Assembly: GCA_041393965.1 (NCBI GenBank)
Contig: JAWKJB010000002.1
Coordinates: 496,001-560,000 of the forward strand
DNA length: 64,000 nt
Reading direction: 5' to 3'
DNA from: Acidimicrobiia bacterium
GTDB lineage: Bacteria; Actinomycetota; Acidimicrobiia; Spongiisociales; UBA5794
Shown: piece by piece, positions 22,759-32,176 of the stretch
How positions within the stretch are numbered: the stretch's first letter is position 1
Layout of the letters: each line of letters opens with the position of its first letter
The notes under the pieces: generated by a model
Database searches by the model: none
Told to the model about the DNA's origin: nothing
What the model saw: the letters and a program-made list of their open reading frames with translations, nothing else
Program-made: the position numbers and the translations under genes

Positions 22759-24049
22759 ACCGATCGGCGATCGGGGCGAATTCCCGCGCGGTCTCGCCGA
22801 TGTAGAGCTGGCGCGGACGCATGATTCTCGTGTCGGGGTCGCTGTTCATCTCCATCCAGTTCGCGATCCAGCCCGGCAAACGCCCGATTGCGAACAGCAC
22901 CGTGAACATCCTTGAGGGGAATCCGAGTGCGCGGAAGATGATCCCGGAGTAGAAGTCCACATTCGGATACAGCTTGCGTGAGGCGAAGTAGTCGTCCTCG
23001 AGTGCCGCGGCCTCAAGCTCACGGGCGATCTCGAGGAGCGGATCGCTCGTTTCCATCCGGTCGAGGACATCCTCTGCGTACGATCGCAACACCCGAGCCC
23101 GCGGGTCGTAGTTGCTGTAGACGCGGTGGCCGAAGCCCATCAGCCGGAAGTCGTCGTTCTTGTCCTTTGCTCGCTCGAGAGTCGAGGCGATTGTTGCCTT
23201 CGGATCGTCATGGATCTCCTGGAGCATTTCGATGACGGACTGGTTCGCACCACCGTGGAGCGGACCCCACAGCGCACCCATACCTGCCGCAACGCTCGTG
23301 AACATGTTGGCGCGCGACGAACCGACGGACCGTACGGTCGCCGTTGAGCAGTTCTGGCCGTGGTCCGCATGGAGGATCAGCAGCACATTGAGGGCCTTGA
23401 CGACGGCAGGATCGATCGGGGTCTCCTCAACCGGGCGAGCGAACATCATGTGGAGGAAATTCTCGACATAACCGAGGGTGTTGTCCGGATAGATATACGG
23501 CTCGCCAATCGATTTCTTATAGGCCCACGCGGCAACCGTCGGAAGCTTGGCGATCAGCGTTCTCGCCCCCGAATCCACCTCGCGTTTCCGGGTGGGGCGC
23601 CGATAGATGTCGTAAAAGGTCGAGATGGCATTGGTCGCAGACGACAGCACCGCCATGGGGTGTGCACGACGGGGAAACGCGTCGAAGAAGGAGCGCATCT
23701 CCTCGTTGAGAAGCGTGTGTGTCGAAATATCGTGCTCCCAGGTGTCGAGTGCGGCTTTGTTTGGGAGCTCGCCATACATCAGCAGGTACGCGACCTCGAG
23801 GAAGCTGCAGTTGCGAGCGAGGTCCTCGATCGCATAGCCGCGATGGCGCAGCTCGCCAGCCGCGCCGTTGATGTAGGTGATCGCAGAACGGGCGTTCGCC
23901 GTGTTCGCGAATCCGGGATCGAAGGTGACATGACCGATCTCAGCGCGAAGCCGCCTGATGTCGATTCCGGGCTGGCCAGCCGACACCTCGAAGGTGTCGA
24001 GTTCGAGACTGGCATCTCCGATCTGAAGCCTGGCCTTTGCGTCGCTCAT
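22754..24049 (-). CDS. gltA: Citrate synthase
   Basis: This 431-residue enzyme condenses oxaloacetate and acetyl-CoA at the entry of the TCA cycle. The hallmark stretches are present: INGAAGELRHRGYAIEDLA at the N-terminal domain, the active-site His in PLHGGANQSV, GFGHRVYSNYDPRARVL (second His) and NVDFYSGIIFRALGFP (Asp). The length and N-terminal beta-domain (ASLELDTFEVSAGQPGIDI) indicate the hexameric type II form of Gram-negatives and actinobacteria, which in other species is regulated by NADH. The start is the ATG at 24047-24049. It is the only minus-strand gene between thrS and the right edge. Confidence 0.95.
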   Translation of the reverse strand: MSDAKARLQIGDASLELDTFEVSAGQPGIDIRRLRAEIGHVTFDPGFANTANARSAITYINGAAGELRHRGYAIEDLARNCSFLEVAYLLMYGELPNKAALDTWEHDISTHTLLNEEMRSFFDAFPRRAHPMAVLSSATNAISTFYDIYRRPTRKREVDSGARTLIAKLPTVAAWAYKKSIGEPYIYPDNTLGYVENFLHMMFARPVEETPIDPAVVKALNVLLILHADHGQNCSTATVRSVGSSRANMFTSVAAGMGALWGPLHGGANQSVIEMLQEIHDDPKATIASTLERAKDKNDDFRLMGFGHRVYSNYDPRARVLRSYAEDVLDRMETSDPLLEIARELEAAALEDDYFASRKLYPNVDFYSGIIFRALGFPSRMFTVLFAIGRLPGWIANWMEMNSDPDTRIMRPRQLYIGETAREFAPIADRS

Positions 24050-24177
24050 CTGTCCTGGTTCCTCGTTCGCGGTGCGTGGAGTCCCTATCTGACGGCCGAT
24101 CCCCGTCGTGGGTGTGACTCTAGCGGCAGGAGGAACCGTGACTGTCTGTGGTACCTTTCCGGCGAAGGAGGTCCCGC

Positions 24178-24762
24178 TTGCTCGACCTCAAGGGGCGAAA
24201 AAAGGTCGCTCCGGTACTCAAACCGATCGCCGCATTCCTCGCGAGGCTGAGGCTCACCCCGACGGTGGTCACGATCCTCGGATTGGTGATCACCGTCGTC
24301 GGCGCCACCCTGATTGCGGCAGGCAGGCTCTCCCTCGGCGCGGCAACCGCAGGATTCGGTACGCTGCTCGACGCGTTGGATGGCCCGCTCGCGCGCCTGC
24401 AGGGAACGGCGACGAACCGTGGCGCATTCCTCGACACCATCTCCGACCGTTTCGGGGAGATCGCCATCTGGATCGGTATCGCGGTATTCGTCCGCGGTGA
24501 CCAAAGACTCCTCGTCCTTTGCATCATCGGACTGGTGCTGTCACTCCTCGTCCCGTACATCCGGGCGCATGCACAGGTGCTCGGTTTGGAAGGAAAAGGG
24601 GGCTGGATGGGGCGGGCCGAGCGGATGATCTTCATTCTCACCGGTGTCGGACTTGTCGGTTTCGGGCTGGCGCTCGAACCCATTCTCTGGGTGTTCGTCG
24701 CCCTGACCGGTTTCACTGTGGCGCAACGCATCTGGAAGACCTGGCAGCAGCTCGGATCGTGA
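24178..24762 (+). CDS. pgsA: Phosphatidylinositol (phosphate) synthase, CDP-alcohol family
   Basis: This 194-residue membrane enzyme joins CDP-diacylglycerol to an inositol headgroup in the membrane. The CDP-alcohol phosphotransferase signature (D-x2-DG-x2-AR-x8-G-x3-D-x3-D) is complete in DALDGPLARLQG and GAFLDTISDR. It sits among six helices. I chose a TTG start at 24178, six bases after a perfect AAGGAGG; the first ATG upstream has no such site. It is followed by patA and pimA with overlapping ends, the mycobacterial PI-mannoside order, which favours the inositol rather than the glycerol form. The headgroup is inferred from context. Confidence 0.85.
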   Translation: MLDLKGRKKVAPVLKPIAAFLARLRLTPTVVTILGLVITVVGATLIAAGRLSLGAATAGFGTLLDALDGPLARLQGTATNRGAFLDTISDRFGEIAIWIGIAVFVRGDQRLLVLCIIGLVLSLLVPYIRAHAQVLGLEGKGGWMGRAERMIFILTGVGLVGFGLALEPILWVFVALTGFTVAQRIWKTWQQLGS

Positions 24763-25649
24763 AGGCGCGTCTGGTCTATGCGGGATTCCGATCGGTCGCG
24801 GCCGTGTTCGGTGCATTGCCCGAGCCGTGGATGCGCCACATCGGCGAGTGGTTCGGGCGGCGTTGGGCGGCTCGCTCGAAGGCGAAGCGTCCCCTCCTGG
24901 AGCGTCACATGCGGCGGGTCATGGGATCGCAGGCCCCGGCCGATGCCATCGATTACGCGGTTGATCGGATGTTCGAATCGTACGGCCGCTACTGGGCTGA
25001 GACATTCTGGCTTCGTCCGCGGCGACACGATGCGGTGTGTGCGCGGGTCGAACGGCACGGCTTCTGGCACATCGACGAAGCGGTGGCGCGGGGACAAGGC
25101 ATCATCTTTGCCCTTCCGCACCTCGGGAGTTGGGAGGTCGCCGGGCTTGTCGCCGACGAGATCGGCGTCCCGGTACTCGCGGTCGCCGAAGACCTTCCGA
25201 ACAGCCTCATCACTGGATGGTTCGTACGGATCAGGAATGCCCTCGGCATCGACATCGTTCTCACGACCGACCCGCAACGGCGATCGAAGTTGATCCGCCG
25301 TCTCGCTGGTGGCGAAGCGATCGCGTTGCTCGCCGATCGAGATGTGACCGGGCGTGGCGTGTCAGTCCGGTTTTTCGGAGAGGAAACGAAAATGCCGTCC
25401 GGACCGGTGGGTCTTGCGGTGCTGACGGGGGCGGCGTTGATTCCCGTCGGGGTGTATTTCCGTGAGGGGGCCGGGCACCGCATCGAGATCCATCCACCCC
25501 TCGAAATCCCCGCTGCGGAGACCCGCGATGTGGCCATCGCCGAGGGTGCGGCGCTGATGGCGACAACGCTCGAGTCGATCATTCGTCGTGACCCGTCGCA
25601 GTGGCATCTCTTCCAACCGAACTGGCCTTCCGACGAAGGAGTCGGGTGA
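24759..25649 (+). CDS. patA: Phosphatidylinositol mannoside acyltransferase
   Basis: This 296-residue acyltransferase is of the LpxL/HtrB superfamily. The catalytic HX4E appears as PHLGSWE, and GEAIALLADRDV, VRFFGEETKMPSGP and the C-terminal WHLFQPNW follow, matching the family order. PatA acylates the mannose of PIM in mycobacteria, on the cytoplasmic side of the membrane. The start is a GTG overlapping the pgsA stop (GTGA, 24759-24762). The stop overlaps the pimA start by one base (TGATG). The position between pgsA and pimA supports the PatA assignment more than the sequence alone. Confidence 0.85.
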   Translation: MKARLVYAGFRSVAAVFGALPEPWMRHIGEWFGRRWAARSKAKRPLLERHMRRVMGSQAPADAIDYAVDRMFESYGRYWAETFWLRPRRHDAVCARVERHGFWHIDEAVARGQGIIFALPHLGSWEVAGLVADEIGVPVLAVAEDLPNSLITGWFVRIRNALGIDIVLTTDPQRRSKLIRRLAGGEAIALLADRDVTGRGVSVRFFGEETKMPSGPVGLAVLTGAALIPVGVYFREGAGHRIEIHPPLEIPAAETRDVAIAEGAALMATTLESIIRRDPSQWHLFQPNWPSDEGVG

Positions 25650-26686
25650 TGAGAATCGGAATCGTCTGCCCATACGATCTTGGCGCGGTGGGCGGTGTCC
25701 AGGATCAAGCGATCAAGCTGGTCGGATGGCTCCGCGATCTCGGACACGAGCCAATGCTCGTCGGTCCGGGGACGGAGGGCCCCGAGTCTGCGACACTCCT
25801 CGGCACCACCAGCGTCTTGGCCGTCAACCGTTCGAGAGCTCCGATCAGGCTCAGCCTTCGGACGCGGCATGCGTTGCGCGAAGCACTCGCAGGAGTGGAG
25901 GTCGTCCACATCCACGAACCCCTCGTTCCGAGTGTGTCACTGGCAGCGACTCGGATGCATGCAGCGCCTTCTGTCGGTACCTTCCACGCCGATCCTTCCC
26001 GTTTGATGCGCCGCATGTATCGCGGAACGGGCATGTTGTTGCGTCGCATCATGTCGGGGCTCGATGTGGCAACGGCAACGAGCCCGGTATCTCGTTCCGC
26101 GGTCGCGGGAATCGTCGAGGCCCGGATCGTACCGAACGGGATCGATGTGTCGTCCTACTCCCAACAGCCGAAGCGGCCTGCATCGGTTGCATTCCTAGGT
26201 CGCGACGAACCGCGCAAGGGGCTCGATGTGCTCCTTCGCGCCTGGCCGCGCATCCGGGCGACCTGTCCGGAGGCAACCCTCGATGTGATGGGGGCGGCCC
26301 GGCCCGATGAGATCCCGGGAGTTGTGTGGCATGGTCGGGTCGATGAGTCGACGAAGGCGAGCATCCTTGCAAGAGCCGGGATCTACTGCGCCCCGAACCT
26401 CGGCGGGGAGTCCTTCGGGATTGTCATCGCCGAAGCCATGGCGTCGGGATGTGCCGTGGTCGCATCGGCCCTCCCGGCGTTCATCCATGTCGCGGGGGAT
26501 GCGGCGGTGTTCGTTGCACCCAACGACCCGGAAGGCATCGCCGACGGCATCATTCGCCTTCTCGGTGACGAAGGCCTCCGCGCCGGGCTCTCGCGGACCG
26601 GCGTTGCGCGTGCAGCGCAGTTCGACGGACATCGGGTGGCCTCCGATTTCGTTGCGGCGTACGAGGAGGCAATCGCCGCGTCGTGA
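25649..26686 (+). CDS. pimA: GT4 glycosyltransferase, PimA type
   Basis: This 345-residue GT-B enzyme would transfer the first mannose from GDP-mannose to phosphatidylinositol at the cytoplasmic membrane face. The N-lobe starts MRIGIVCPYDLGAVGGVQDQ, the glycine-rich start of PimA. The central VEVVHIHEPLVPSVSL, GTFHAD and the C-lobe donor motif GESFGIVIAEAMASGCAVVAS (Glu-x7-Glu) are present. The length is slightly short of the usual 370-380. It follows patA in the PI-mannoside trio, and a 70-bp gap with a TAGACT box (26712-26717) then precedes pdxS. Confidence 0.88.
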   Translation: MRIGIVCPYDLGAVGGVQDQAIKLVGWLRDLGHEPMLVGPGTEGPESATLLGTTSVLAVNRSRAPIRLSLRTRHALREALAGVEVVHIHEPLVPSVSLAATRMHAAPSVGTFHADPSRLMRRMYRGTGMLLRRIMSGLDVATATSPVSRSAVAGIVEARIVPNGIDVSSYSQQPKRPASVAFLGRDEPRKGLDVLLRAWPRIRATCPEATLDVMGAARPDEIPGVVWHGRVDESTKASILARAGIYCAPNLGGESFGIVIAEAMASGCAVVASALPAFIHVAGDAAVFVAPNDPEGIADGIIRLLGDEGLRAGLSRTGVARAAQFDGHRVASDFVAAYEEAIAAS

Positions 26687-26756
26687 CGGTCGCGGGAATG
26701 TCCACCTCGCCTAGACTTGTCACGACGCCAAGTGGCCGCCAAGTGAGGGTTCAACC

Positions 26757-27650
26757 ATGTCCGATGCAACGACGCAACACGGTACCGACAAGGTCAAACG
26801 CGGCCTTGCCGAAATGCTCAAGGGCGGCGTCATCATGGATGTCGTTTCAGCCGACCAGGCCCGGATCGCCGAGGAGGCAGGTGCCTGTGCCGTGATGTCC
26901 CTCGAACGCGTGCCTGCCGATATCCGGGCCGCCGGGGGAGTTGCCCGCATGGCGGATCCGGCCCGCGTCGAGGAGATCATCAACGCCGTGTCGATCCCGG
27001 TCATGGCGAAGTCACGCATCGGGCACTTCGTCGAAGCGCGGGTTCTCGAATCCCTTGGGGTGGACTACATCGACGAATCAGAGGTGCTCAGTCCCGTCGA
27101 CGAGCACCACATCGACAAGCGAGCCTTCACGGTGCCGTTCGTGTGCGGTGCCAAGGATCTCGGCGAAGCGTTGCGCCGTATCGGTGAGGGAGCCGCGATG
27201 ATTCGCACCAAGGGCGAGCCCGGTACCGGCAATGTGGTCGAAGCCGTGCGCCACATGCGGAAGATGAACGCCCAGATCGCCTGGTTGACGACCCTTGGGC
27301 CAGACGAGCTGATGAACGCCGCTCGTGACTTGCGTGCCCCATACGACCTCGTCAAGGAAGTCGCCGCAAGCGGAACGCTGCCGGTCGTGAATTTCGCCGC
27401 CGGCGGGATCGCCACACCGTCGGACGCCGCGTTGATGATGCAGCTCGGCTGTGACGGTGTCTTCGTCGGATCCGGCATCTTCAAGTCGGGCGATCCGGCC
27501 GAGCGAGCAAGCGCCATTGTGCAGGCAACGACCTTCCACAACGATCCAGCGATGATCGCCAAGGTATCGAAGAACCTCGGCGAGGCGATGGTCGGCATCA
27601 ACATCGAGACGCTGCCCGACACGGAGCTGATGCAGCATCGCGGGTCATGA
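26757..27650 (+). CDS. pdxS: Pyridoxal 5'-phosphate synthase subunit PdxS
   Basis: This 297-residue TIM-barrel subunit makes PLP from ribose-5-phosphate, glyceraldehyde-3-phosphate and ammonia supplied by PdxT. The barrel motifs [52 protein letters not shown] and [20 protein letters not shown] are near-identical to PdxS across bacteria, with the catalytic lysines in the MDVV strand and in MAKSRIGH context. The ATG at 26757 has a weak ribosome site. The end overlaps pdxT (ATGA), so the two subunits are made together. Confidence 0.97.
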   Translation: MSDATTQHGTDKVKRGLAEMLKGGVIMDVVSADQARIAEEAGACAVMSLERVPADIRAAGGVARMADPARVEEIINAVSIPVMAKSRIGHFVEARVLESLGVDYIDESEVLSPVDEHHIDKRAFTVPFVCGAKDLGEALRRIGEGAAMIRTKGEPGTGNVVEAVRHMRKMNAQIAWLTTLGPDELMNAARDLRAPYDLVKEVAASGTLPVVNFAAGGIATPSDAALMMQLGCDGVFVGSGIFKSGDPAERASAIVQATTFHNDPAMIAKVSKNLGEAMVGINIETLPDTELMQHRGS

Positions 27651-28231
27651 GGGTCGGCATCCTTGCGCTTCAGGGGGACTTCCGCGAGCACCGCAGGGCG
27701 ATCCAATCCCTCGGAATCGACGCTCCCGATGTGCGGACACCCGCTGATCTCGATACGGTCGATGCGCTGATCATTCCAGGCGGGGAGTCGACAACCATCG
27801 GGCGGCTCGCGGTCGCCCACGGTCTCATCCAGCCGATCCGTGACCGGGCGCATGAGGGGATGCCGATCCTGGGTACCTGTGCAGGAATGATCTTCCTCGC
27901 ATCCAACACGGTCGGCCACGATCAGCCGCTCCTCGGGTTGCTCGACGCGACCGTGCAACGCAACGCGTTCGGCCGTCAGGTCGACTCCTTCGAAGCCGAC
28001 CTGACCATCGATGGCCTCGACGAGCCGATGCACGCGGTCTTCATCAGGGCCCCGTGGATCGACAAGATCGGCGCCGATGTGGAGGTGCTTGCATCCGTAC
28101 GGAGCGAAGGCGGCGCGAGCCACCCCGTATTGGTACGCCAGGGCCATATCCTCGCGGCTGCCTTCCACCCTGAGTTGACCGACGACCGTCGGCTCCACAG
28201 GATGCTTGTCGATCTTGTTGAGGAGTCCTGA
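27647..28231 (+). CDS. pdxT: PLP synthase glutaminase subunit PdxT
   Basis: This 194-residue class I glutaminase feeds ammonia to PdxS. The triad is visible as Cys in [10 protein letters not shown] and His-Glu in [19 protein letters not shown] and the N-terminal [15 protein letters not shown] fit the family exactly. The ATG overlaps the pdxS stop. The YebC gene follows after two bases. Confidence 0.97.
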   Translation: MRVGILALQGDFREHRRAIQSLGIDAPDVRTPADLDTVDALIIPGGESTTIGRLAVAHGLIQPIRDRAHEGMPILGTCAGMIFLASNTVGHDQPLLGLLDATVQRNAFGRQVDSFEADLTIDGLDEPMHAVFIRAPWIDKIGADVEVLASVRSEGGASHPVLVRQGHILAAAFHPELTDDRRLHRMLVDLVEES

Positions 28232-28233
28232 CC

Positions 28234-28974
28234 ATGGCGGGCCATTCGAAGTGGGCCAACATCAAGCACCGCAAAGGACGGCAGGACGCCAAGCGCGGGA
28301 AGTTGTTTGCCAAGCTCATCAAAGCGATCGAGTCGGCTGCACGCAACGGTGGCCCTGACCTCGCGGCGAACACGACCCTTGCAACCGCCGTGCAAAAGGC
28401 AAAGGACAACTCGGTCCCGAAGGACAACATCGACCGAGCGATCGCAAGGGGATCAGGGGACCTCGACGGCGTCGACTACACCGAAAGCTTCTACGAAGGG
28501 TACGGCCCCGGTGGGGTCGCCGTGTATGTTCAGGTCCTTACCGACAACCGCAACCGAGCCGCGTCTGATGTACGGGCCGCGTTCACGAAGAACGCGGGCA
28601 GTTTGGGGGAGCCGGGTTCGGTCGCGTACCTCTTCGAACAGCGCGGCTACCTCTTGGTCGATGGCGATGAGGACACCGTCATGCTCGCCGCTATCGACGG
28701 GGGTGCCGATGATGTTGCCCCGTCCGATGGGCAATGGGAGGTGCTGTGTGGACCGAGCGATCTCCAGGCCGTGCGCTCCGCGCTCGAAACCGCAGGCGTC
28801 GCCATCGAGTCGAGTGATGTCACCTACCTTCCTGCCACCTCGGTGCCGATCGACGAGCGGCATGCGGCTCAGGTGATCCGTCTGGTCGACGCGCTCGAGG
28901 ATCTCGACGATGTTCAGGCGGTCTTCGCCAACTTCGACATCCCAGACGATGTGCTCGCGACGATGGAGATGTGA
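28234..28974 (+). CDS. YebC/PmpR-family protein
   Basis: This 246-residue member of the YebC family begins AGHSKWANIKHRKGRQDAKRGK, the diagnostic start, with the GYGPGGVAVYVQVLTDNRNR and SVAYLFEQRG blocks. Members are described as DNA-binding transcription regulators, and more recently as factors helping ribosomes through difficult sequences. The length and acidic C-terminal domain are typical. It follows pdxT directly and precedes ruvCAB, the common actinobacterial order. Confidence 0.93.
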   Translation: MAGHSKWANIKHRKGRQDAKRGKLFAKLIKAIESAARNGGPDLAANTTLATAVQKAKDNSVPKDNIDRAIARGSGDLDGVDYTESFYEGYGPGGVAVYVQVLTDNRNRAASDVRAAFTKNAGSLGEPGSVAYLFEQRGYLLVDGDEDTVMLAAIDGGADDVAPSDGQWEVLCGPSDLQAVRSALETAGVAIESSDVTYLPATSVPIDERHAAQVIRLVDALEDLDDVQAVFANFDIPDDVLATMEM

Positions 28975-28996
28975 ACCTCGCTGGCTCGTGCGGTGC

Positions 28997-29025
28997 TTGA
29001 GTATGTGGAGCCCACAGGGTACGCT
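28997..29025 (+). promoter_or_regulatory. Promoter of ruvCAB, probably leaderless
   Basis: TTGAGT (28997-29002), 17 bp and TACGCT (29020-29025) form a good match. Eight bases separate the -10 from the ruvC ATG and no ribosome site lies between, so ruvC is likely translated from a leaderless message. Confidence 0.55.
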
Positions 29026-29033
29026 CCGAACAT

Positions 29034-29528
29034 ATGTTCGTCTTGGGTATCGATCCGGGTCTCACCCGTACCGGCTACGGTGTCGTGGAATCATCCGGGG
29101 GGAAGGTGCGTGCCCTCGCGGCCGGGGTCATTGTCACCAACCCGGACATCGAGGACGCGATGCGCCTCCTGGAGCTGCGGGATGATCTCGACAGTGTCCT
29201 TGATGAGCATCCCATCGATACGGCGGCCATCGAGCAGGTCTTCGTCAACCGGAACCGTGGGACCGCGATCGCGGTCGCGAGGGCATCGGGCGTCGTGATG
29301 GCGACGATCGCAAGTCGGGGCATCGGGGTCACCGAGTACTCTCCTTCGAGCATGAAGATGGCCATCACCGGCTCAGGCAGCGCGACCAAGGATCAGATCG
29401 CTGCCGTGTTGGACCTGCGCCTCGGCATCGGGACCCTTCGTGGTCCTGTGGATGCAACCGATGCGCTCGGTGTTGCGCTGTGCCATATCCAGCATGCGGG
29501 CCTCCTCGCACGGCTGGCGACACGATGA
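29034..29528 (+). CDS. ruvC: Holliday junction endonuclease RuvC
   Basis: This 164-residue resolvase cuts four-way DNA junctions during recombination repair. It has the RNase H-like fold with the first catalytic Asp7 in LGIDPGLTRTGYG, Glu in AAIEQVFVNRN, and C-terminal acidic residues in DATDALGVALCH. The length is standard. The stop overlaps ruvA (ATGA). It has its own promoter and starts the ruvC-ruvA-ruvB cluster. Confidence 0.96.
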   Translation: MFVLGIDPGLTRTGYGVVESSGGKVRALAAGVIVTNPDIEDAMRLLELRDDLDSVLDEHPIDTAAIEQVFVNRNRGTAIAVARASGVVMATIASRGIGVTEYSPSSMKMAITGSGSATKDQIAAVLDLRLGIGTLRGPVDATDALGVALCHIQHAGLLARLATR

Positions 29529-30100
29529 TCGGCCGTCTGCGTGGCGCCATTGTCGATCGTGGGCCCGAATCGGTCATTCTCGATGTCGGCGGCGTTGGCT
29601 ACACCGTGGCTGTGACACCGAGGACGCTGAGCGAGTTGTCGGCCCTCGGCGAGGCTGCCGTCCTGCACACGCATCTGCATGTTCGCGAGGACCAGCTCGC
29701 CTTGTTCGGCTTCATGTCGACCGAAGAGCGGAACCTCTTTCAGGTGCTGCTCGGCATCTCGGGTGTCGGTCCGAAAGTCGCCCTCGCGATCCTTGCGACC
29801 CTCACCCCGACCGATCTGAGCAGGGCCGTGCACTCGGGTGACACCTCGGCCCTCACGACGGTTCCGGGTATCGGCAAGCGCAGCGCCGAAAAGCTCATGG
29901 TCGAGCTCCGCCCAAGGATGGATATCGACATCGGTTCCGGTGCGGTCTCAGGTTCGATGAGTGAGGCTCGAGCTGCCCTTGAGGGTCTTGGCTATGCACC
30001 CGACGAGATCCGCGGAGTCCTCGGCGCGCTGTCGCCGGATCTTCCGGTTGCAGACCTCGTCAAGCGCTCCCTCCAAGAGCTCGGGCGGAGTCAGCCATGA
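29525..30100 (+). CDS. ruvA: Holliday junction DNA helicase subunit RuvA
   Basis: This 191-residue RuvA holds the Holliday junction and loads RuvB. The OB-fold start MIGRLRGAIVDRGPESVILD, the two helix-hairpin-helix motifs (GISGVGPKVALAILATL and TVPGIGKRSAEKLMVELRP) and the C-terminal RuvB-binding domain (SEARAALEGLGYAPDEI) are all present. The ATG at 29525 overlaps ruvC, and the end overlaps ruvB. Confidence 0.96.
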   Translation: MIGRLRGAIVDRGPESVILDVGGVGYTVAVTPRTLSELSALGEAAVLHTHLHVREDQLALFGFMSTEERNLFQVLLGISGVGPKVALAILATLTPTDLSRAVHSGDTSALTTVPGIGKRSAEKLMVELRPRMDIDIGSGAVSGSMSEARAALEGLGYAPDEIRGVLGALSPDLPVADLVKRSLQELGRSQP

Positions 30101-31134
30101 GAGAGGACGGGCTGCTCGCGACGGCACAATCAGACGAGGATCGAGCCGTTGAGATCGGACTCAGGCCACGCCGGCTGTCCGAGTTCGTGGGGCAGGGACC
30201 TCTCAAGGAACGCCTGTCGATTCTCGTCGAGGCGGCTTCGGCGCGTGGTGAAGCCGTCGATCACATTCTCTTCTCGGGGCCGCCCGGCTTGGGCAAGACC
30301 AGCCTTGCGGCCATCGTCGCGGCGGAGATGGGGGCGGCGCTGCGCTCGACCTCGGGCCCTGCGCTCGACCGGCCGGGGGATCTGGCAGCTGTGCTGACCA
30401 ACCTCCAGCCGGGAGATGTCCTGTTCATCGACGAGATCCATCGGCTTCCCCGCCAAGTCGAAGAGGTGATGTATCCGGCCATGGAGGATCGACAACTCGA
30501 TATCGTCGTCGGGAAGGGGCCCGCTGCGAGCTCCATCAAGATCGACCTCCCCGAGTTCACCCTGATCGGCGCCACGACCCGGGTCGGCAGGGTTGCCCCG
30601 CCGCTGCGCGACCGGTTCGGCTATGTGGCGAGGCTCGACTACTACGGTTCCGACGACCTCGCTGCAATCGTTGAACGCTCATCGCGGCTGCTCGAATGCG
30701 ACACCGAGCCTTCCGGCCGCAATGCGATTGCCTCCCGCAGTCGGGGCACACCACGCATCGCGAACAGGCTGTTGCGCCGCGTGCGTGACTACGCGGCGGT
30801 GCGTGCCGAGGGTGTTGTCACAGCGGAGGTCGCCGAGGTTGCGCTCGCAACCTTCGAGATCGACGACGCCGGGCTCGACAAGGTCGATCGGTCAATCATC
30901 GAAGCCCTCGTCGTGAAGTTCGACGGAGGACCCGTTGGTCTATCCACCCTCGCGATCGCGGTCGGAGAGGATTCCGAGACCGTCGAGGACGCATACGAGC
31001 CCTTCCTCATCCTTGAGGGATTGCTCCAGCGCACGCCACGGGGTCGGGTCGCCACCGAACGCGCATACCGGCACCTCGGCTTGGACCCACCGCCGCGCAA
31101 CGGCTCGAACGACAGTCAGGGAACACTGCTCTAG
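30097..31134 (+). CDS. ruvB: Holliday junction branch-migration ATPase RuvB
   Basis: This 345-residue AAA+ motor drives branch migration. Walker A GPPGLGKTS is at 61-69, Walker B is in LFIDEIHRLP, and sensor 1 is in LIGATTRVG. The arginine finger is in PLRDRFGYVARLDYY. The C-terminal winged helix (GLLQRTPRGRVATERAYRHL) binds DNA. It overlaps ruvA by ATGA. The queA gene follows after 16 bp with its own -10 box. Confidence 0.97.
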   Translation: MREDGLLATAQSDEDRAVEIGLRPRRLSEFVGQGPLKERLSILVEAASARGEAVDHILFSGPPGLGKTSLAAIVAAEMGAALRSTSGPALDRPGDLAAVLTNLQPGDVLFIDEIHRLPRQVEEVMYPAMEDRQLDIVVGKGPAASSIKIDLPEFTLIGATTRVGRVAPPLRDRFGYVARLDYYGSDDLAAIVERSSRLLECDTEPSGRNAIASRSRGTPRIANRLLRRVRDYAAVRAEGVVTAEVAEVALATFEIDDAGLDKVDRSIIEALVVKFDGGPVGLSTLAIAVGEDSETVEDAYEPFLILEGLLQRTPRGRVATERAYRHLGLDPPPRNGSNDSQGTLL

Positions 31135-31137
31135 GCG

Positions 31138-31143
31138 TACCCT
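31138..31143 (+). promoter_or_regulatory. -10 box before queA
   Basis: TACCCT ends 7 bp before the queA ATG, and there is no ribosome site between. A leaderless start is likely, although read-through from ruvB is also possible. Confidence 0.3.
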
Positions 31144-31150
31144 GCCCGGC

Positions 31151-32176
31151 ATGCTGGTCGATGACTTCTCCTACGAGCTTCCGCCAGAGGCGATTGCCCA
31201 GACGGCGATCGATCCGCGCGATGCGTCGCGCCTGCTCGACACGACGACCATGACTGATCGCGTATTCCGCGAGCTTCCGAAACTTCTCGATGCGGGGGAT
31301 CTGCTCGTCGTGAACGAAACGAAGGTGCGTGCCGCACGCCTCGTGGGTGAACGCGACGGGGGAGGGACCACCGAGGTGCTGCTCACCGGCCGGATCGATA
31401 ACAAACGCTGGGAGGCGCTGGTTCGTCCCGCAAGGAAGCTCTCGCCGGGTTCGGTGGTCGCGGTCGGACCATTGCGGGTCGAACTGCTTTCCACACCGGT
31501 CGATGGCGTTGCCACGGTGCTCGTCGAGGGGTGTTCGACCGACATCGAAGACGATATCGCTGCCCATGGGTCGACACCGCTTCCGCCCTACTTCCACGGT
31601 GAGGTCGAACTCGGTCGTTACCAGACCGTGTTCGCGTCGAAGATCGGCTCGTCCGCAGCACCGACCGCGGCCCTTCATTTCACTCCGGAACTCGTAAGCG
31701 AAATCGAGGCCACCGGTGTTGGGATCGCTGCGGTCGACCTTGAGGTCGGCATCGACACCTTCCGGCCCATGGATCGTGGAAGGAACGGAGCCGCGACCGT
31801 CGAAGCCCATCGGATGCACTCGGAACGGGTGGTGGTCCCACCCGCGACCGTCGATGCCGTCGAGCGGACCCGTCGCAGCGGCGGACGAGTGATCGCCGTA
31901 GGAACGACCGTCGTTCGGTCACTCGAGAGTGCCGCGACTCCCCACGGTGGCCTTGCTCCCTTCGATGGTTCCACGGACCTGTTCATACGGCCAGGGTTTC
32001 GATTCGCGGCGGTCGACGCCGTCATCACGAACTTTCATGCACCTCGCACGACACTGCTCGTCATGATCGCGGCGCTCATGGGCGACCGATGGCGGAGCGT
32101 GTACCGCCTTGCCCTCGATCAGGGTTATCGATTCTTGTCCTTCGGCGACGCCATGTACCTCGAGGTGCGTCGGTGA
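31151..32176 (+). CDS. queA: S-adenosylmethionine:tRNA ribosyltransferase-isomerase
   Basis: This 341-residue enzyme makes epoxyqueuosine on tRNA from 7-aminomethyl-deazaguanine and SAM. The order LVDDFSYELPPEAIAQ, LVVNETKVRAARL, TLPPYFH-type loop (TPLPPYFHGEVE), YQTVFA, PTAALHFTPEL, RVIAVGTTVVRSLE and ITNFHAPRTTLLVMIAAL matches QueA throughout. The ATG at 31151 is the family start. The stop overlaps tgt (GTGA), coupling the two tRNA-modification enzymes. No preQ0/preQ1 synthesis genes are in the window. Confidence 0.95.
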   Translation: MLVDDFSYELPPEAIAQTAIDPRDASRLLDTTTMTDRVFRELPKLLDAGDLLVVNETKVRAARLVGERDGGGTTEVLLTGRIDNKRWEALVRPARKLSPGSVVAVGPLRVELLSTPVDGVATVLVEGCSTDIEDDIAAHGSTPLPPYFHGEVELGRYQTVFASKIGSSAAPTAALHFTPELVSEIEATGVGIAAVDLEVGIDTFRPMDRGRNGAATVEAHRMHSERVVVPPATVDAVERTRRSGGRVIAVGTTVVRSLESAATPHGGLAPFDGSTDLFIRPGFRFAAVDAVITNFHAPRTTLLVMIAALMGDRWRSVYRLALDQGYRFLSFGDAMYLEVRR

